Source of the DNA: an uncultured Lachnospiraceae bacterium
GTDB taxonomy: Bacteria > Bacillota > Clostridia > Lachnospirales > Lachnospiraceae
Reading direction: 5' to 3'
Length of the DNA: 47,904 nt
Assembly: GCA_910585345.1 (NCBI GenBank)
Contig: CAJUDS010000018.1
Coordinates: 1 to 47,904, forward strand
Positions within the stretch are counted from its first letter, which is position 1. Each line of letters opens with the position of its first letter. Under the pieces are notes generated by a model, which was not told the DNA's origin, ran no database searches, and was given only the letters and a program-made list of their open reading frames with translations. The translations under genes and the position numbers were made by a program. Shown here piece by piece: positions 33,771 through 42,288 of this stretch.

Positions 33771-35090
33771 ATGAGAAAAGTGGTAAAATTCGGCGGCAGC
33801 TCTCTTGCCAGCGCCAAGCAGTTTAAAAAGGTGGGAGAGATTATCCGGGCGGATGAAGAGAGAAAATATGTCATTCCTTCCGCGCCGGGCAAACGGCATA
33901 TGCATGACACGAAAGTGACAGATATGCTCTACGAATGCTACAGCCTGGCGGAGCAGGATAAAAATTTTGATGTGGAGCTGAAACAGATCAGGCTTCGTTT
34001 TGAAGAAATCATTACGGGGCTGGATTTAGCGCTCTCTCTGGATCAAGAGTTCGCAGAAATCGCGCGCAGGTTTAAGGACAAGGCCGGGAAGGAGTATGCG
34101 GCTTCCAGGGGGGAATATCTGAACAGTATTATTATGGCGCAGTATCTGGGCTTTCCCTTTGTGGACGCGGCGGAAGTGGTACTGTTTGACGAGAACGGCA
34201 GGTTTATGGCGGACGCTACCGACAAGCTGCTTGGCGAGAGGCTGGCGGCGCTTGACGCGGCGGTGATTCCCGGTTTTTATGGGGCCCAGGCGGACGGCAC
34301 GGTAAAGACATTTTCCAGAGGCGGTTCGGACATTACAGGGTCGATTGTGGCAAAGGCGGTACATGCGGATGTATATGAAAACTGGACTGACGTCTCGGGT
34401 TTTTTGATTGCGGACCCCAGGATTATCGACAGACCGGAAGGAATTGAGACAATTACATACAGAGAACTGCGGGAGCTGTCTTATATGGGCGCCACCGTGC
34501 TTCACGAGGAGGCTATTTTCCCGGTGCGTAAGGAGGGCATTCCCATCAATATCCGCAATACCAATTCACCGGACGACAAAGGGACATGGATTGTGGAAAG
34601 CACCTGTCAGAAATCCCGGTATACGATTACAGGCATCGCCGGAAAAAGGGGATTTTGCTCCATCAATATTGAAAAGGATATGATGAATTCCGAGGTCGGA
34701 TTTGGCCGGAGAGTGCTTCAGGTATTCGAGGAAAACGGTATTTCTTTTGAGCATATGCCGTCCGGTATAGATACGCTGACTGTGTTTGTGCATCAGGATG
34801 AATTTATCGACAAGGAACAGAAGGTAGTGGCCGGACTGCATCGTCTGACGCGCCCGGATTCCATCGATATCGAGTCGGATTTGGCGCTGATCGCAGTGGT
34901 GGGCCGGGGGATGCGCGCCACAAGGGGAACCGCCGGCCGTATTTTCTCTGCGCTTGCCCATGCCAATGTAAACGTAAAGATGATCGACCAGGGGTCCAGT
35001 GAGCTGAATATTATCATCGGCGTCAGCGACAGTGATTTCGAGGCGGCGATCAAAGCGATTTATGATATTTTTGTAATTGCGCAGTTGTAA
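33771..35090 (+). CDS. Aspartate kinase
   Basis: A 439-residue enzyme phosphorylating aspartate, the first step to lysine, threonine and methionine. Signatures are VVKFGGSSLASAKQFKKV, FSRGGSDITGSIVAKAV and GATVLHEEAIFPVRKEGIPI. Two ACT regions follow from about residue 285 (TGIAGKRGFCSINIEKDMMN, LALIAVVGRGMRATRG). GAGGAGAAAACAGTATT precedes the ATG. It is the last gene of the block that starts with the ACT protein. Which amino acid feeds back on it cannot be told by eye. Confidence 0.95.
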   Translation: MRKVVKFGGSSLASAKQFKKVGEIIRADEERKYVIPSAPGKRHMHDTKVTDMLYECYSLAEQDKNFDVELKQIRLRFEEIITGLDLALSLDQEFAEIARRFKDKAGKEYAASRGEYLNSIIMAQYLGFPFVDAAEVVLFDENGRFMADATDKLLGERLAALDAAVIPGFYGAQADGTVKTFSRGGSDITGSIVAKAVHADVYENWTDVSGFLIADPRIIDRPEGIETITYRELRELSYMGATVLHEEAIFPVRKEGIPINIRNTNSPDDKGTWIVESTCQKSRYTITGIAGKRGFCSINIEKDMMNSEVGFGRRVLQVFEENGISFEHMPSGIDTLTVFVHQDEFIDKEQKVVAGLHRLTRPDSIDIESDLALIAVVGRGMRATRGTAGRIFSALAHANVNVKMIDQGSSELNIIIGVSDSDFEAAIKAIYDIFVIAQL

Positions 35091-35177
35091 TGATTCCATG
35101 TTTGTCTTTGATCACGGCGGTCTGATCAATTGATAAAATAGATAACAGGAGTTACGATACGAAAGGAAGAATGGCAC

Positions 35178-36044
35178 ATGAATCTGGATTTACTGTTTGC
35201 GGAAAAGAAAAAACAGGTACTGTCCTTTGAGATATTCCCTCCCAAAAGGGGAGCGGCGCTGCGGGACATTGACGAGACACTGGAAATTCTCAGCAGTCTG
35301 CATCCGGACTTTATCAGTATCACCTTTGGCGCGGGAGGCAGCGCGGTAAATAATAAGACGATCGAACTGGCAAAAAAAATGAAGGAAGTCTATCATATAG
35401 AACCTGTAGTGCATTTGACCTGTCTGAATTATACGAAGGCGGAAATCAAGGGAATGCTGCAGGAGCTGGAAGAAGCGGGCATCTATAATCTGCTGGCGCT
35501 GCGTGGGGACCGCAGCCCGGATTATGAGCCGAAAAAAGAATTTCTCTATGCCAATGACCTGATCCGCTTTATCAGGCAGCAGAGCGATGCGTTTCATATC
35601 TGTGCGGCCTGCTATCCGGAGACGCACCAGGAGGCCGAAAGCCGGGCGGCCGATCTGCGTCATTTGCGGGAAAAAGTAGAGAGCGGCGCGACCCATTTGA
35701 TCTCGCAGCTTTTTTTTGACAACAATGCGTATTATCGTTTTTTAGAGGATGCGGCCATTGCGGGCATTGACGTGCCGATTGAAGCGGGGATCATGCCGGT
35801 GACGAACAGGGAGCAGATTGAACGGATGGTAAATCTGTGCGGCGCCAGTCTGCCGGAAAAGTATAGTCGTATCATGCATAAATTTGAGGATAAAAAGGAA
35901 GCGCTCTTCGACGCAGGTATGGCCTACGCTATCAATCAGATCGTAGACCTGTTGACGAACGGCGTGGACGGGATTCATCTGTATACGATGAACAATCCGG
36001 CAGTCGCCCGCAGAATCTGCGAAGGCGTACGCAATCTGATCTGA
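35178..36044 (+). CDS. metF: 5,10-methylenetetrahydrofolate reductase
   Basis: A 288-residue FAD enzyme making 5-methyl-THF for methionine synthesis. Seen motifs are VLSFEIFPPKRG, SITFGAGGS, VHLTCLNYTKAEI, NLLALRGDRSPD, and ATHLISQLFFDNNAYYRF. AGGAAGAATGGCAC sets the ATG at 35178. It lies 87 bases after aspartokinase, consistent with a methionine-supply grouping. Full length. Confidence 0.95.
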   Translation: MNLDLLFAEKKKQVLSFEIFPPKRGAALRDIDETLEILSSLHPDFISITFGAGGSAVNNKTIELAKKMKEVYHIEPVVHLTCLNYTKAEIKGMLQELEEAGIYNLLALRGDRSPDYEPKKEFLYANDLIRFIRQQSDAFHICAACYPETHQEAESRAADLRHLREKVESGATHLISQLFFDNNAYYRFLEDAAIAGIDVPIEAGIMPVTNREQIERMVNLCGASLPEKYSRIMHKFEDKKEALFDAGMAYAINQIVDLLTNGVDGIHLYTMNNPAVARRICEGVRNLI

Positions 36045-36069
36045 CGGACAGCAGCAGTGTGGAACCAGC

Positions 36070-36128
36070 CGCAGGATTGACAGCTTTCTGCATCTGTGAC
36101 CTGCCGGAGCGGATATGGAAGTTGTAAC
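36070..36128. repeat. Palindromic repeat, copy 1
   Basis: Core GGATTGACAGCTTTCTGCAT, then a CTGCCGGAGC region and GGATATGGAAGTTGT. The left and right parts are inverted matches, so it can form a hairpin. It is similar to copy 2 over about 45 bases. Confidence 0.6.
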
Positions 36129-36424
36129 GTAACATCCTATAGGCTGGCATTTATCGGGGCAGTCAGGTAATGTTCCCAAAATGTTTATCCAGAAACGATT
36201 TTTCCAGGCGCGGGCGGCCTTTTCCGGCCCTCCGTGTCCGGAAACTGCTGTCTGTGGGCGGACAATAAGAAAATTCTAATCTTTCTTGCAAAGCCGCACG
36301 CCCAGAAGTTTTATACCGGGCAGTTTCTACAGAAATGCCAAAAACACAAGGGAAAGGAACGCTCTTTTTGGTGGTTGGTGTTTCAGTTTACGGAATCATT
36401 TTTATATGGCTGCGGCAAAACAGT

Positions 36425-36471
36425 CACAGGATTGACAGTTTTCCGTATCTGTGACTTGCCGGAGGATATCA
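36425..36471. repeat. Palindromic repeat, copy 2
   Basis: Core GGATTGACAGTTTTCCGTAT, then CTTGCCGGAGGATATC. Same orientation as copy 1 and in the same intergenic region. Confidence 0.6.
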
Positions 36472-36639
36472 GCATTTTTTTACTGCCCTGCCCTGCGCCA
36501 GCAGTTCCCGGACAGGGAGGTCCGGGAAAGGCCGCTCGTGCCTGGATGGCACGTATAGGCCGTCTGCGTGGGAAATGCAGCAGCTAAAAGACTGATAATC
36601 TGTAAAATATTCCACAGCAATGGTCAGGGCAGTTAGAAA

Positions 36640-36685
36640 ATACGATATCCGCAGGCCGGAGCGGATACGGAAACTGTACAATCGT
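36640..36685. repeat. Palindromic repeat, copy 3 (inverted)
   Basis: Reads as the reverse complement of copies 1 and 2: GATATCCGCAGGCCGGAGCG, then GGATACGGAAACTGTACAAT. TATCCGC/GCGGATA forms a perfect 7-bp stem. Confidence 0.6.
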
Positions 36686-36733
36686 GTGGAAGACACCTAC
36701 TATATTTGCCATCTGTTGCACAAACGCGGTCTA

Positions 36734-36762
36734 TTGACTTTTATCCCGTAAAGTATGATAAT
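36734..36762 (+). promoter_or_regulatory. Promoter of the branched-chain aminotransferase
   Basis: TTGACT (36734-36739) and GATAAT (36757-36762) with a 17-base spacer, 54 bases before the ATG. Confidence 0.6.
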
Positions 36763-36816
36763 AAAACTGCGTTTATAATGACTGCGCGATGACAGGGAAA
36801 GAGAGGAAAACAGGAG

Positions 36817-37842
36817 ATGGAAAAAAAGAATATTGACTGGTCCGACTTGGGATTCAGCTATATGGAGACTGACAAACGCTTTGTAGCAAATTACCGAAAC
36901 GGCGTGTGGGAAGAGGGTGAATTGACTGCCGATGCGAATGTCGTCATCAATGAATGCGCCGGGGTTCTGCAATATTCACAGTCCTGTTTCGAAGGCTTAA
37001 AAGCATATACGACAGAGGATGGGCGTATCGTCACATTCCGACCTGATTTAAACGGACAGCGTATGGAAGACTCCTGCCGGAGACTGGAAATGCCGGTTTA
37101 TCCGAAAGAAAAATTTGTGGATGCAGTAATGCGGACCGTAAAAGCCAACGAAGCGTATGTGCCTCCTTACGGCAGCGGAGCTACCTTATATATCCGGCCG
37201 TTTATGTTTGCCAGCGGTCCGGTGATCGGCGTGAAGCCGGCGGACGAATATCAGTTCCGCGTGTTTACGACACCGGTTGGACCGTATTTCAAAGGCGGTG
37301 TGAAACCGATTACGATCAGAATCAGTGATTTTGACCGTGCTGCGCCAAACGGAACCGGCCATATTAAGGCAGGGCTGAATTATGCCATGAGCCTGTATGC
37401 CATTGTGGACGCCCATAAACAGGGTTATGATGAAAATATGTATTTGGATGCGGCTACCCGCACCAAAGTAGAAGAGACGGGCGGCGCTAATTTTATTTTT
37501 GTGACGAAAGATCATAAAGTGGTTACGCCGAAGTCGCCGAGTATCCTTCCGTCCATTACGAGACGTTCGCTGATGTATGTGGCGAAGGAATATCTGGGTC
37601 TGGAAACGCAGGAACGGGAAATATACAAAGACGAGTTAAAAGATTTTGCAGAGTGCGGACTCTGCGGCACGGCGGCAGTGATCTCTCCGGTAGGGAAGAT
37701 CGTGGATCATGGTACGGAAATCTGCCTGCCCAGCGGCATGACAGATATGGGTCCTGTGACAAAGAAGTTGTATGACACGCTGACAGGCATCCAGATGGGG
37801 CGTCTGGAAGCGCCGGAAGGATGGATTCAGGAAGTGAGATAA
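36817..37842 (+). CDS. ilvE: Branched-chain amino acid aminotransferase
   Basis: A 341-residue PLP enzyme (fold type IV) interconverting leucine, isoleucine and valine with their keto acids. It has VLQYSQSCFEGLKAYTTEDG, ATLYIRPFMFASGPVIGV, the PLP Lys in HIKAGLNYAMSLYA, VEETGGANFIFV and CGTAAVISPVGKI. GGAAAACAGGAG precedes the ATG. It has its own promoter and is followed by a hairpin before udk. Confidence 0.95.
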   Translation: MEKKNIDWSDLGFSYMETDKRFVANYRNGVWEEGELTADANVVINECAGVLQYSQSCFEGLKAYTTEDGRIVTFRPDLNGQRMEDSCRRLEMPVYPKEKFVDAVMRTVKANEAYVPPYGSGATLYIRPFMFASGPVIGVKPADEYQFRVFTTPVGPYFKGGVKPITIRISDFDRAAPNGTGHIKAGLNYAMSLYAIVDAHKQGYDENMYLDAATRTKVEETGGANFIFVTKDHKVVTPKSPSILPSITRRSLMYVAKEYLGLETQEREIYKDELKDFAECGLCGTAAVISPVGKIVDHGTEICLPSGMTDMGPVTKKLYDTLTGIQMGRLEAPEGWIQEVR

Positions 37843-37898
37843 AATCAGGCTATAGTGCCCGAATTGATAAAAATAAACACAACAGTGCGTCGGCACTG

Positions 37899-37947
37899 CA
37901 GGAGAAAGGATGCCCGGGCCATTTTGTGACTTTTGGGGCATCCTTTC
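37899..37947. terminator. Long hairpin between ilvE and udk
   Basis: AGAAAGGATGCCC pairs with GGGGCATCCTTTCT across an interior of about 20 bases, giving a 13-bp stem. A smaller AGTGC/GCACT hairpin is just upstream near 37882-37896. There is no T-run, so it is not a textbook terminator. It may be a processing, attenuation or stability element. Confidence 0.5.
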
Positions 37948-38003
37948 TGCAATAACAGGAGAAAGAGGCGGCAGAAAACAGCAAAAGAGGAAAGGGCGTA
38001 CAA

Positions 38004-38633
38004 ATGGACAAAACATATGTAATCGGTGTGGCGGGCGGAACGGCATCCGGCAAAACGACAATTGTTAAAATCATCAAAGACTATTTTGGGGAAGGCATTG
38101 AGCTGATCGGTCATGACTGTTATTATAAGGCGCATGACGGTGTGCCCTTTGAGGAGAGGGAGAAATTGAATTATGACCATCCGGCATCGTTTGACACGGA
38201 GCGTATGGTGGAGGATGTGATTGCTCTGAAAGCAGGCAGGACAATAGAGAGGCCTGTCTATGATTATAATGTCCATAACCGCGCGAAAGAAACCGTTACT
38301 GTGCGGCCCAAAAGGATACTGATGCTGGAAGGCATATTGATTCTGGACTCGGAGGCGCTGCGTAGTCTGATGGACCTGAAGATATTTGTCGATACGGATG
38401 CGGATGAGCGTCTGATGCGCAGAATTACGAGAGATATGGCGGAGCGGGGCAGGAGTGTGGAATCGGTGCTGCGGCAGTACCGCACGACTGTAAAACCGAT
38501 GCATGAACAGTTTGTGGAGCCGTCTAAGAAATATGCGGATCTGATTATTCCCAGAGGCGGGAAAAATTCTGTGGCGGTGGCGATTTTAAAAAATTATTTA
38601 AAAAAGATTCTGGACGGAGAAGAGACAGAGTGA
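38004..38633 (+). CDS. udk: Uridine kinase
   Basis: A 209-residue P-loop kinase phosphorylating uridine and cytidine in pyrimidine salvage. Walker A is GVAGGTASGKTT. The substrate motif DHPASFDTERM and the lid-type IFVDTDADERLMRRITRDMA follow. GAGGAAAGGGCGTACAA precedes the ATG. The PHP gene begins inside its stop codon, so they are coupled. Confidence 0.92.
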   Translation: MDKTYVIGVAGGTASGKTTIVKIIKDYFGEGIELIGHDCYYKAHDGVPFEEREKLNYDHPASFDTERMVEDVIALKAGRTIERPVYDYNVHNRAKETVTVRPKRILMLEGILILDSEALRSLMDLKIFVDTDADERLMRRITRDMAERGRSVESVLRQYRTTVKPMHEQFVEPSKKYADLIIPRGGKNSVAVAILKNYLKKILDGEETE

Positions 38634-39394
38634 TGGGAAAAGACTACAGGAAAGAATATCCTTATTTCTATGAGACACATTTGCATACGAGTGAGGCCAG
38701 CGCCTGCGCCAAATCGAACGGCGCGGATATGGCTGCGGCCTGCAGGGCGGCAGGCTATACAGGCATTTTTGTGACGGACCACAATTGGGGAGGGAATACG
38801 GCGGTTGACAGAGGACTGCCGTGGGAAGAATTTGTGGGGCGGTTTGTGAGCGGGTATGAGGCGGCGCGGCGTACGGGAGAGCGGATCGGTCTGGATGTGT
38901 TTTTCGGCTGGGAGGCCGGCTATCACGGCACGGAATTCTTAATTTACGGACTGTCCCCATCCTGGCTGCTTGCGCACCCGCAGCTGCGGGAGGCATCGGT
39001 GGAAGAGCAGTTTTCTATCGTGCATGAGGACGGCGGTCTGGTGATCCATGCCCATCCGTTCCGGGAGGAATACTATATTCCCAAAATCAGGCTGTTTCCC
39101 TCGTTTGTGGACGGAGTGGAAGGCATCAACGCCACACACAGCAGTCCCAAAAGCCACTCCCACAATAAGAGGGAATTTGATGAGAAAGCGGTGGCGTATG
39201 CGCGGGAACATGCCTTTCCGGTAACGGCCGGCTCTGACATTCATTCCACGCATTTGCTTGGCGGGGGGATGGCCTTCAAGCGGAGACTGCAGGACGGGCA
39301 GGACTTTGTACGGGCGGTCAGAAACGGAGAGCCGTATTTACTGACCAATGGCGAAGAATGGTATGACAAAAACGGAATCGCGCTTCCATCATAG
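38633..39394 (+). CDS. PHP-domain phosphoesterase
   Basis: A 253-residue metal-dependent PHP protein. Metal-binding motifs are ETHLHTSEAS, VTDHNWGG, VIHAHPFREEYY and AGSDIHSTHLLGG. Family members hydrolyse phosphoesters such as histidinol phosphate or nucleotides; the substrate is not clear here. The ATG at 38633 (TGATG) overlaps the udk stop; an in-frame GTG at 38630 is possible. It is probably co-transcribed with udk. Confidence 0.88.
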   Translation: MGKDYRKEYPYFYETHLHTSEASACAKSNGADMAAACRAAGYTGIFVTDHNWGGNTAVDRGLPWEEFVGRFVSGYEAARRTGERIGLDVFFGWEAGYHGTEFLIYGLSPSWLLAHPQLREASVEEQFSIVHEDGGLVIHAHPFREEYYIPKIRLFPSFVDGVEGINATHSSPKSHSHNKREFDEKAVAYAREHAFPVTAGSDIHSTHLLGGGMAFKRRLQDGQDFVRAVRNGEPYLLTNGEEWYDKNGIALPS

Positions 39395-39497
39395 CCGTGC
39401 GGGCCGGAAAAGGGGGCATGGAATTATGCCGATGAGACAGCGGTCAGCAGAATGGTATTTCGGAATAAGGCAGTGAAAAAGGAGGAACAATTACGAT

Positions 39498-40898
39498 ATG
39501 GAAAAACATGCGGATGTGATTATAATTGGAGCGGGGCCGGGCGGTATTTTCTGCGCCTACGAGCTGATGCGGCAAAGACCCGGTCTGCGGGTAATCATGA
39601 TAGAGAAAGGACGTTCCATCGAAAAAAGAGAGTGTCCGAAGAGAAAGACAAAACAGTGCGTCGGCTGCAGACCCTGTTCGATTACGACCGGTTTTGCCGG
39701 GGCGGGCGCGTTTTCCGACGGAAAACTTTCTTTATCGCCGGATGTGGGCGGAAATCTGCCGGAGATCCTCGGCTATGAAGAGACGGAAAAGCTGATGAAA
39801 GAGTCGGATGATATTTATCTGCAGTTTGGAGCGGATACGAATGTGTACGGCCTGGACAGAGAGGCGCAGATTCGGGAGATTCGCCGTAAGGCGATCAACG
39901 CCAACCTCAAACTGGTAGAATGCCCCATCCGGCATCTGGGGACAGAGGAAGGCTATAAGATTTACGCAAAACTGCAGCAGGCGCTGCAGGACGCGGGAGT
40001 AGAACTGATTTTCCATACAATGGTGGAAGAGATCATCGTGGAAAACGGCCGCGCCACAGGCGTCAGAACAGACCAGGGCGATATGTTTTATGCGGAGGAG
40101 ATCGTGTCTGCGGTAGGCAGGGAAGGCGCGGATTGGTTTAAGGATCAGTGTGAGAAAATCGGTATTGAGACAACGCCGGGTACGGTAGATGTGGGAGTCC
40201 GTGTAGAGGTGCGGGATGAGGTGATGCAGACGCTGAATGAAAACGTATATGAAGCGAAGCTGATATACCATACGCCGACTTTTGACGATAAAGTGCGCAC
40301 CTTCTGCACCAATCCTTCCGGGGAAGTAGCGGCGGAATATTATGAGGGCGGGCTTGCGGTTGTCAACGGCCATGCGTATAAGTCGAAGGAATATAAGACA
40401 AACAATACCAATTTTGCCATTCTGGTTTCTAAAAACTTTACCAAGCCTTTTAAAACACCGATTGCATACGGCAAAAAGATCGCGGAACTGTCCAATATGC
40501 TTTGCGGCGGTAAGATACTCGTGCAGACGTTCGGTGATTTCAGGAGAGGAAGGAGGACTACGGAAGAGCGGCTTTGCCGGAATAATATCATACCGACTTT
40601 AAAGGATGCGGTGCCGGGGGATCTGTCTCTCGTATTCCCGCACAGGATTATGGTGGCGATAGCGGAGATGCTGGAAGCGCTGGATAAAGTGACGCCCGGT
40701 ATCGCTTCGGAAGAGACTTTATTATATGGTGTGGAAGTGAAATTTTATTCCAATAAAGTGATTGTAAACAGAGATTTTGAGACGAGTATCCGGGGGCTGC
40801 GCGCCATCGGGGACGGAGCCGGAGTGACGCGGGGGCTGCAGCAGGCTTCTGCCAACGGCATCAGCGTAGCCAGGAGTATATTGAAATCCATGGAGTGA
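39498..40898 (+). CDS. FAD-dependent oxidoreductase
   Basis: A 466-residue flavoprotein. The dinucleotide motif is VIIIGAGPGGIFCAYELMRQ, and a Cys-rich stretch CPKRKTKQCVGCRPC near residue 50 may bind a metal or form disulphides. Later motifs are FAGAGAFSDGKLSLSP and GLRAIGDGAGVTRGLQQASA at the FAD end. It resembles the uncharacterised FAD-dehydrogenase family (COG2509). Substrate unknown. GGAGGAACAATTACGAT sets the ATG. The PpiC gene follows 4 bases downstream. Confidence 0.9.
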   Translation: MEKHADVIIIGAGPGGIFCAYELMRQRPGLRVIMIEKGRSIEKRECPKRKTKQCVGCRPCSITTGFAGAGAFSDGKLSLSPDVGGNLPEILGYEETEKLMKESDDIYLQFGADTNVYGLDREAQIREIRRKAINANLKLVECPIRHLGTEEGYKIYAKLQQALQDAGVELIFHTMVEEIIVENGRATGVRTDQGDMFYAEEIVSAVGREGADWFKDQCEKIGIETTPGTVDVGVRVEVRDEVMQTLNENVYEAKLIYHTPTFDDKVRTFCTNPSGEVAAEYYEGGLAVVNGHAYKSKEYKTNNTNFAILVSKNFTKPFKTPIAYGKKIAELSNMLCGGKILVQTFGDFRRGRRTTEERLCRNNIIPTLKDAVPGDLSLVFPHRIMVAIAEMLEALDKVTPGIASEETLLYGVEVKFYSNKVIVNRDFETSIRGLRAIGDGAGVTRGLQQASANGISVARSILKSME

Positions 40899-40902
40899 TA
40901 CG

Positions 40903-41970
40903 ATGAGAAGAAAGACAGGGCGGTTACTGTTCTTTGCGCTGTGCCTTATGGTGATTGTAAGCGGCTGCGGCAGCAAAGAGGAAGGTACAAAAGTAGTGCT
41001 GACCACAGGATTTGACCAGGATGAGATTTTCCGTATCGAGAGTACGTCGTGCACTGCGCCTGAGGTGATGGTCTATCTGACCAATACGCAGAATCGGTAT
41101 GAGTGTATTTACGGCACCCGGATTTGGGAAAAAAGTCTGCGCGGTACGACGCTGGAACAGAATGTGAAGGACACGGTGCTTGCCGAGCTGGCACAGATCA
41201 AAGTGATGAATCTGCTTGCCCAGAAGCATGAGGTTGCGCTCAGTGAGCGGGAGAAGGAACTGGCGGACCAGGCGGGGGAGGAGTATTTTGCTTCCCTGAA
41301 TGAGACGGAGATTTCCGCTATGGGGATAGACAGGGAAATGATTTTGTCCATGTATGAGGAGTATGCGATAGCTGATAAAGTATACCGTTATATCATTAAG
41401 GACATTAATCCGGAGATCAGTGATGATGAAGCCAGGACCATTACGGTGGAACATATCTTTGTGAAGACGTATTCGCTGGATGGCAGCGGCCAGCGAATCC
41501 CGTATGACGAGGCCGGAAAGGCGCGCGCTTACGGGAAAATCCGGGAGGCGCTGGAAGCTGCCAGAAACGGAGAGGTATTTGAAAGTCTGATATCCAGATA
41601 CAATGAGGACAATAAAAGCGTCTATTCCTTTGGCAAAGGAGAGACGGAGCCGGCGTTTGAGAAAGCGGCGTTTGATCTGGGGACGGACGAGATCAGCGAT
41701 ATTGTAGAGACGCAGTATGGCTATCATATAATTAAGTGCGTCAGCACCTTTAACAGGGAGGAGACGGACGCCAATAAAGTAAAGATCGTGGAGCAGCGCA
41801 GAAAAGAAGTATTCAGCCAGGAGTACGATGCGTTTGCCGATTCCCTTACCCGTAATCTGAACGAGGAGGCTTGGGACGGCATTACGTTGATTCATGATGA
41901 AAATGTAAAGACAACTGACTTTTTTAAGATCTATAATACCTATTTCGAAAAGGTATTTGAAACGCCATAA
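40903..41970 (+). CDS. PpiC/PrsA-type peptidyl-prolyl isomerase lipoprotein
   Basis: A 355-residue foldase acting outside the membrane. The signal peptide ends in lipobox IVSGC with Cys22. A SurA-like helical N-domain (NVKDTVLAELAQIKVMNLLA) precedes the PpiC rotamase domain at about 180-285 (VEHIFVKTYS, FESLISRYNEDNKS, GKGETEPAFEKAAFDLGTDE, TQYGYHIIKCV). It likely folds exported proteins. The clear terminator at 41986 ends the unit. Confidence 0.92.
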   Translation: MRRKTGRLLFFALCLMVIVSGCGSKEEGTKVVLTTGFDQDEIFRIESTSCTAPEVMVYLTNTQNRYECIYGTRIWEKSLRGTTLEQNVKDTVLAELAQIKVMNLLAQKHEVALSEREKELADQAGEEYFASLNETEISAMGIDREMILSMYEEYAIADKVYRYIIKDINPEISDDEARTITVEHIFVKTYSLDGSGQRIPYDEAGKARAYGKIREALEAARNGEVFESLISRYNEDNKSVYSFGKGETEPAFEKAAFDLGTDEISDIVETQYGYHIIKCVSTFNREETDANKVKIVEQRRKEVFSQEYDAFADSLTRNLNEEAWDGITLIHDENVKTTDFFKIYNTYFEKVFETP

Positions 41971-41985
41971 AGAAAGAATAAAAAG

Positions 41986-42029
41986 ACGGCAGCACCGGAT
42001 TTTCAGAGAACCGGCGGCTGCCGTTTTTT
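41986..42029 (+). terminator. Terminator after the PpiC gene
   Basis: ACGGCAGCACCGG pairs with CCGGCGGCTGCCGT with one extra base, then six Ts follow. Strong Rho-independent form. Confidence 0.88.
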
Positions 42030-42123
42030 ACTATTTTTGTCAATAATCGACCTATTTTTTGCAGTTTGAAAATCAGGGTCGTTTTTTATGGTAAAATACG
42101 GAAAAAATAAGGAGGTGTTGTCA

Positions 42124-42288
42124 ATGAACAGAAACATGGTAAAGAGGCTGGCGGCAGTCATATCCAAAATGGCATTTTTGATCGCACTGGTTTCTGTGAA
42201 TACGACTTGTATCCACAAGTATTATCAGGAAGAGCTTGACGAGCAGCTTGATTCTCTGAGGAAGTATAGCATTGAAGAAAATCATTGA
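42124..42288 (+). CDS. agrD: AgrD-type cyclic autoinducer peptide precursor
   Basis: A 54-residue precursor. The amphipathic leader (MVKRLAAVISKMAFLIALVS) anchors it in the membrane. The likely signal core is NTTCIHKY, with Cys and the residue four positions later forming a thiolactone. An acidic C-terminal tail (YQEELDEQLDSLRKY) would be removed by AgrB. The ATG at 42124 follows AAGGAGGTGTTGTCA. It overlaps agrB by 17 bases. The exact mature peptide is inferred from the AgrD pattern. Confidence 0.82.
   Translation: MNRNMVKRLAAVISKMAFLIALVSVNTTCIHKYYQEELDEQLDSLRKYSIEENH

Larger units (their letters stand above)
36045..36816. other. Long intergenic region with hairpins and dispersed repeats
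   Basis: About 770 bases between metF and the aminotransferase without a supported gene. It holds three related palindromic repeats (annotated separately). It also has a hairpin TTTCCGG/CCGGAAA near 36220-36245, a 9-bp stem TTCCCGGAC/GTCCGGGAA near 36505-36530, and CGTGCC/GGCACG near 36538-36555. One short ORF at 36234 has no family signal. The last part contains the aminotransferase promoter. No T-box motif was found. Confidence 0.6.

Noticed and set aside
32651..33910. 419-residue minus-strand ORF
   Set aside because: It is the complement of the apgM-like gene and the start of aspartokinase, both well supported.
36045..36816. T-box or other riboswitch before the branched-chain aminotransferase
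   Set aside because: No T-box anti-terminator sequence (TGGnACCGCG) and no clear terminator with T-run before the gene; the hairpins are better explained as repeats.
42088..42123. Earlier start for agrD
   Set aside because: The strong AAGGAGG lies after it, directly before the ATG at 42124, and that start gives a normal AgrD leader.
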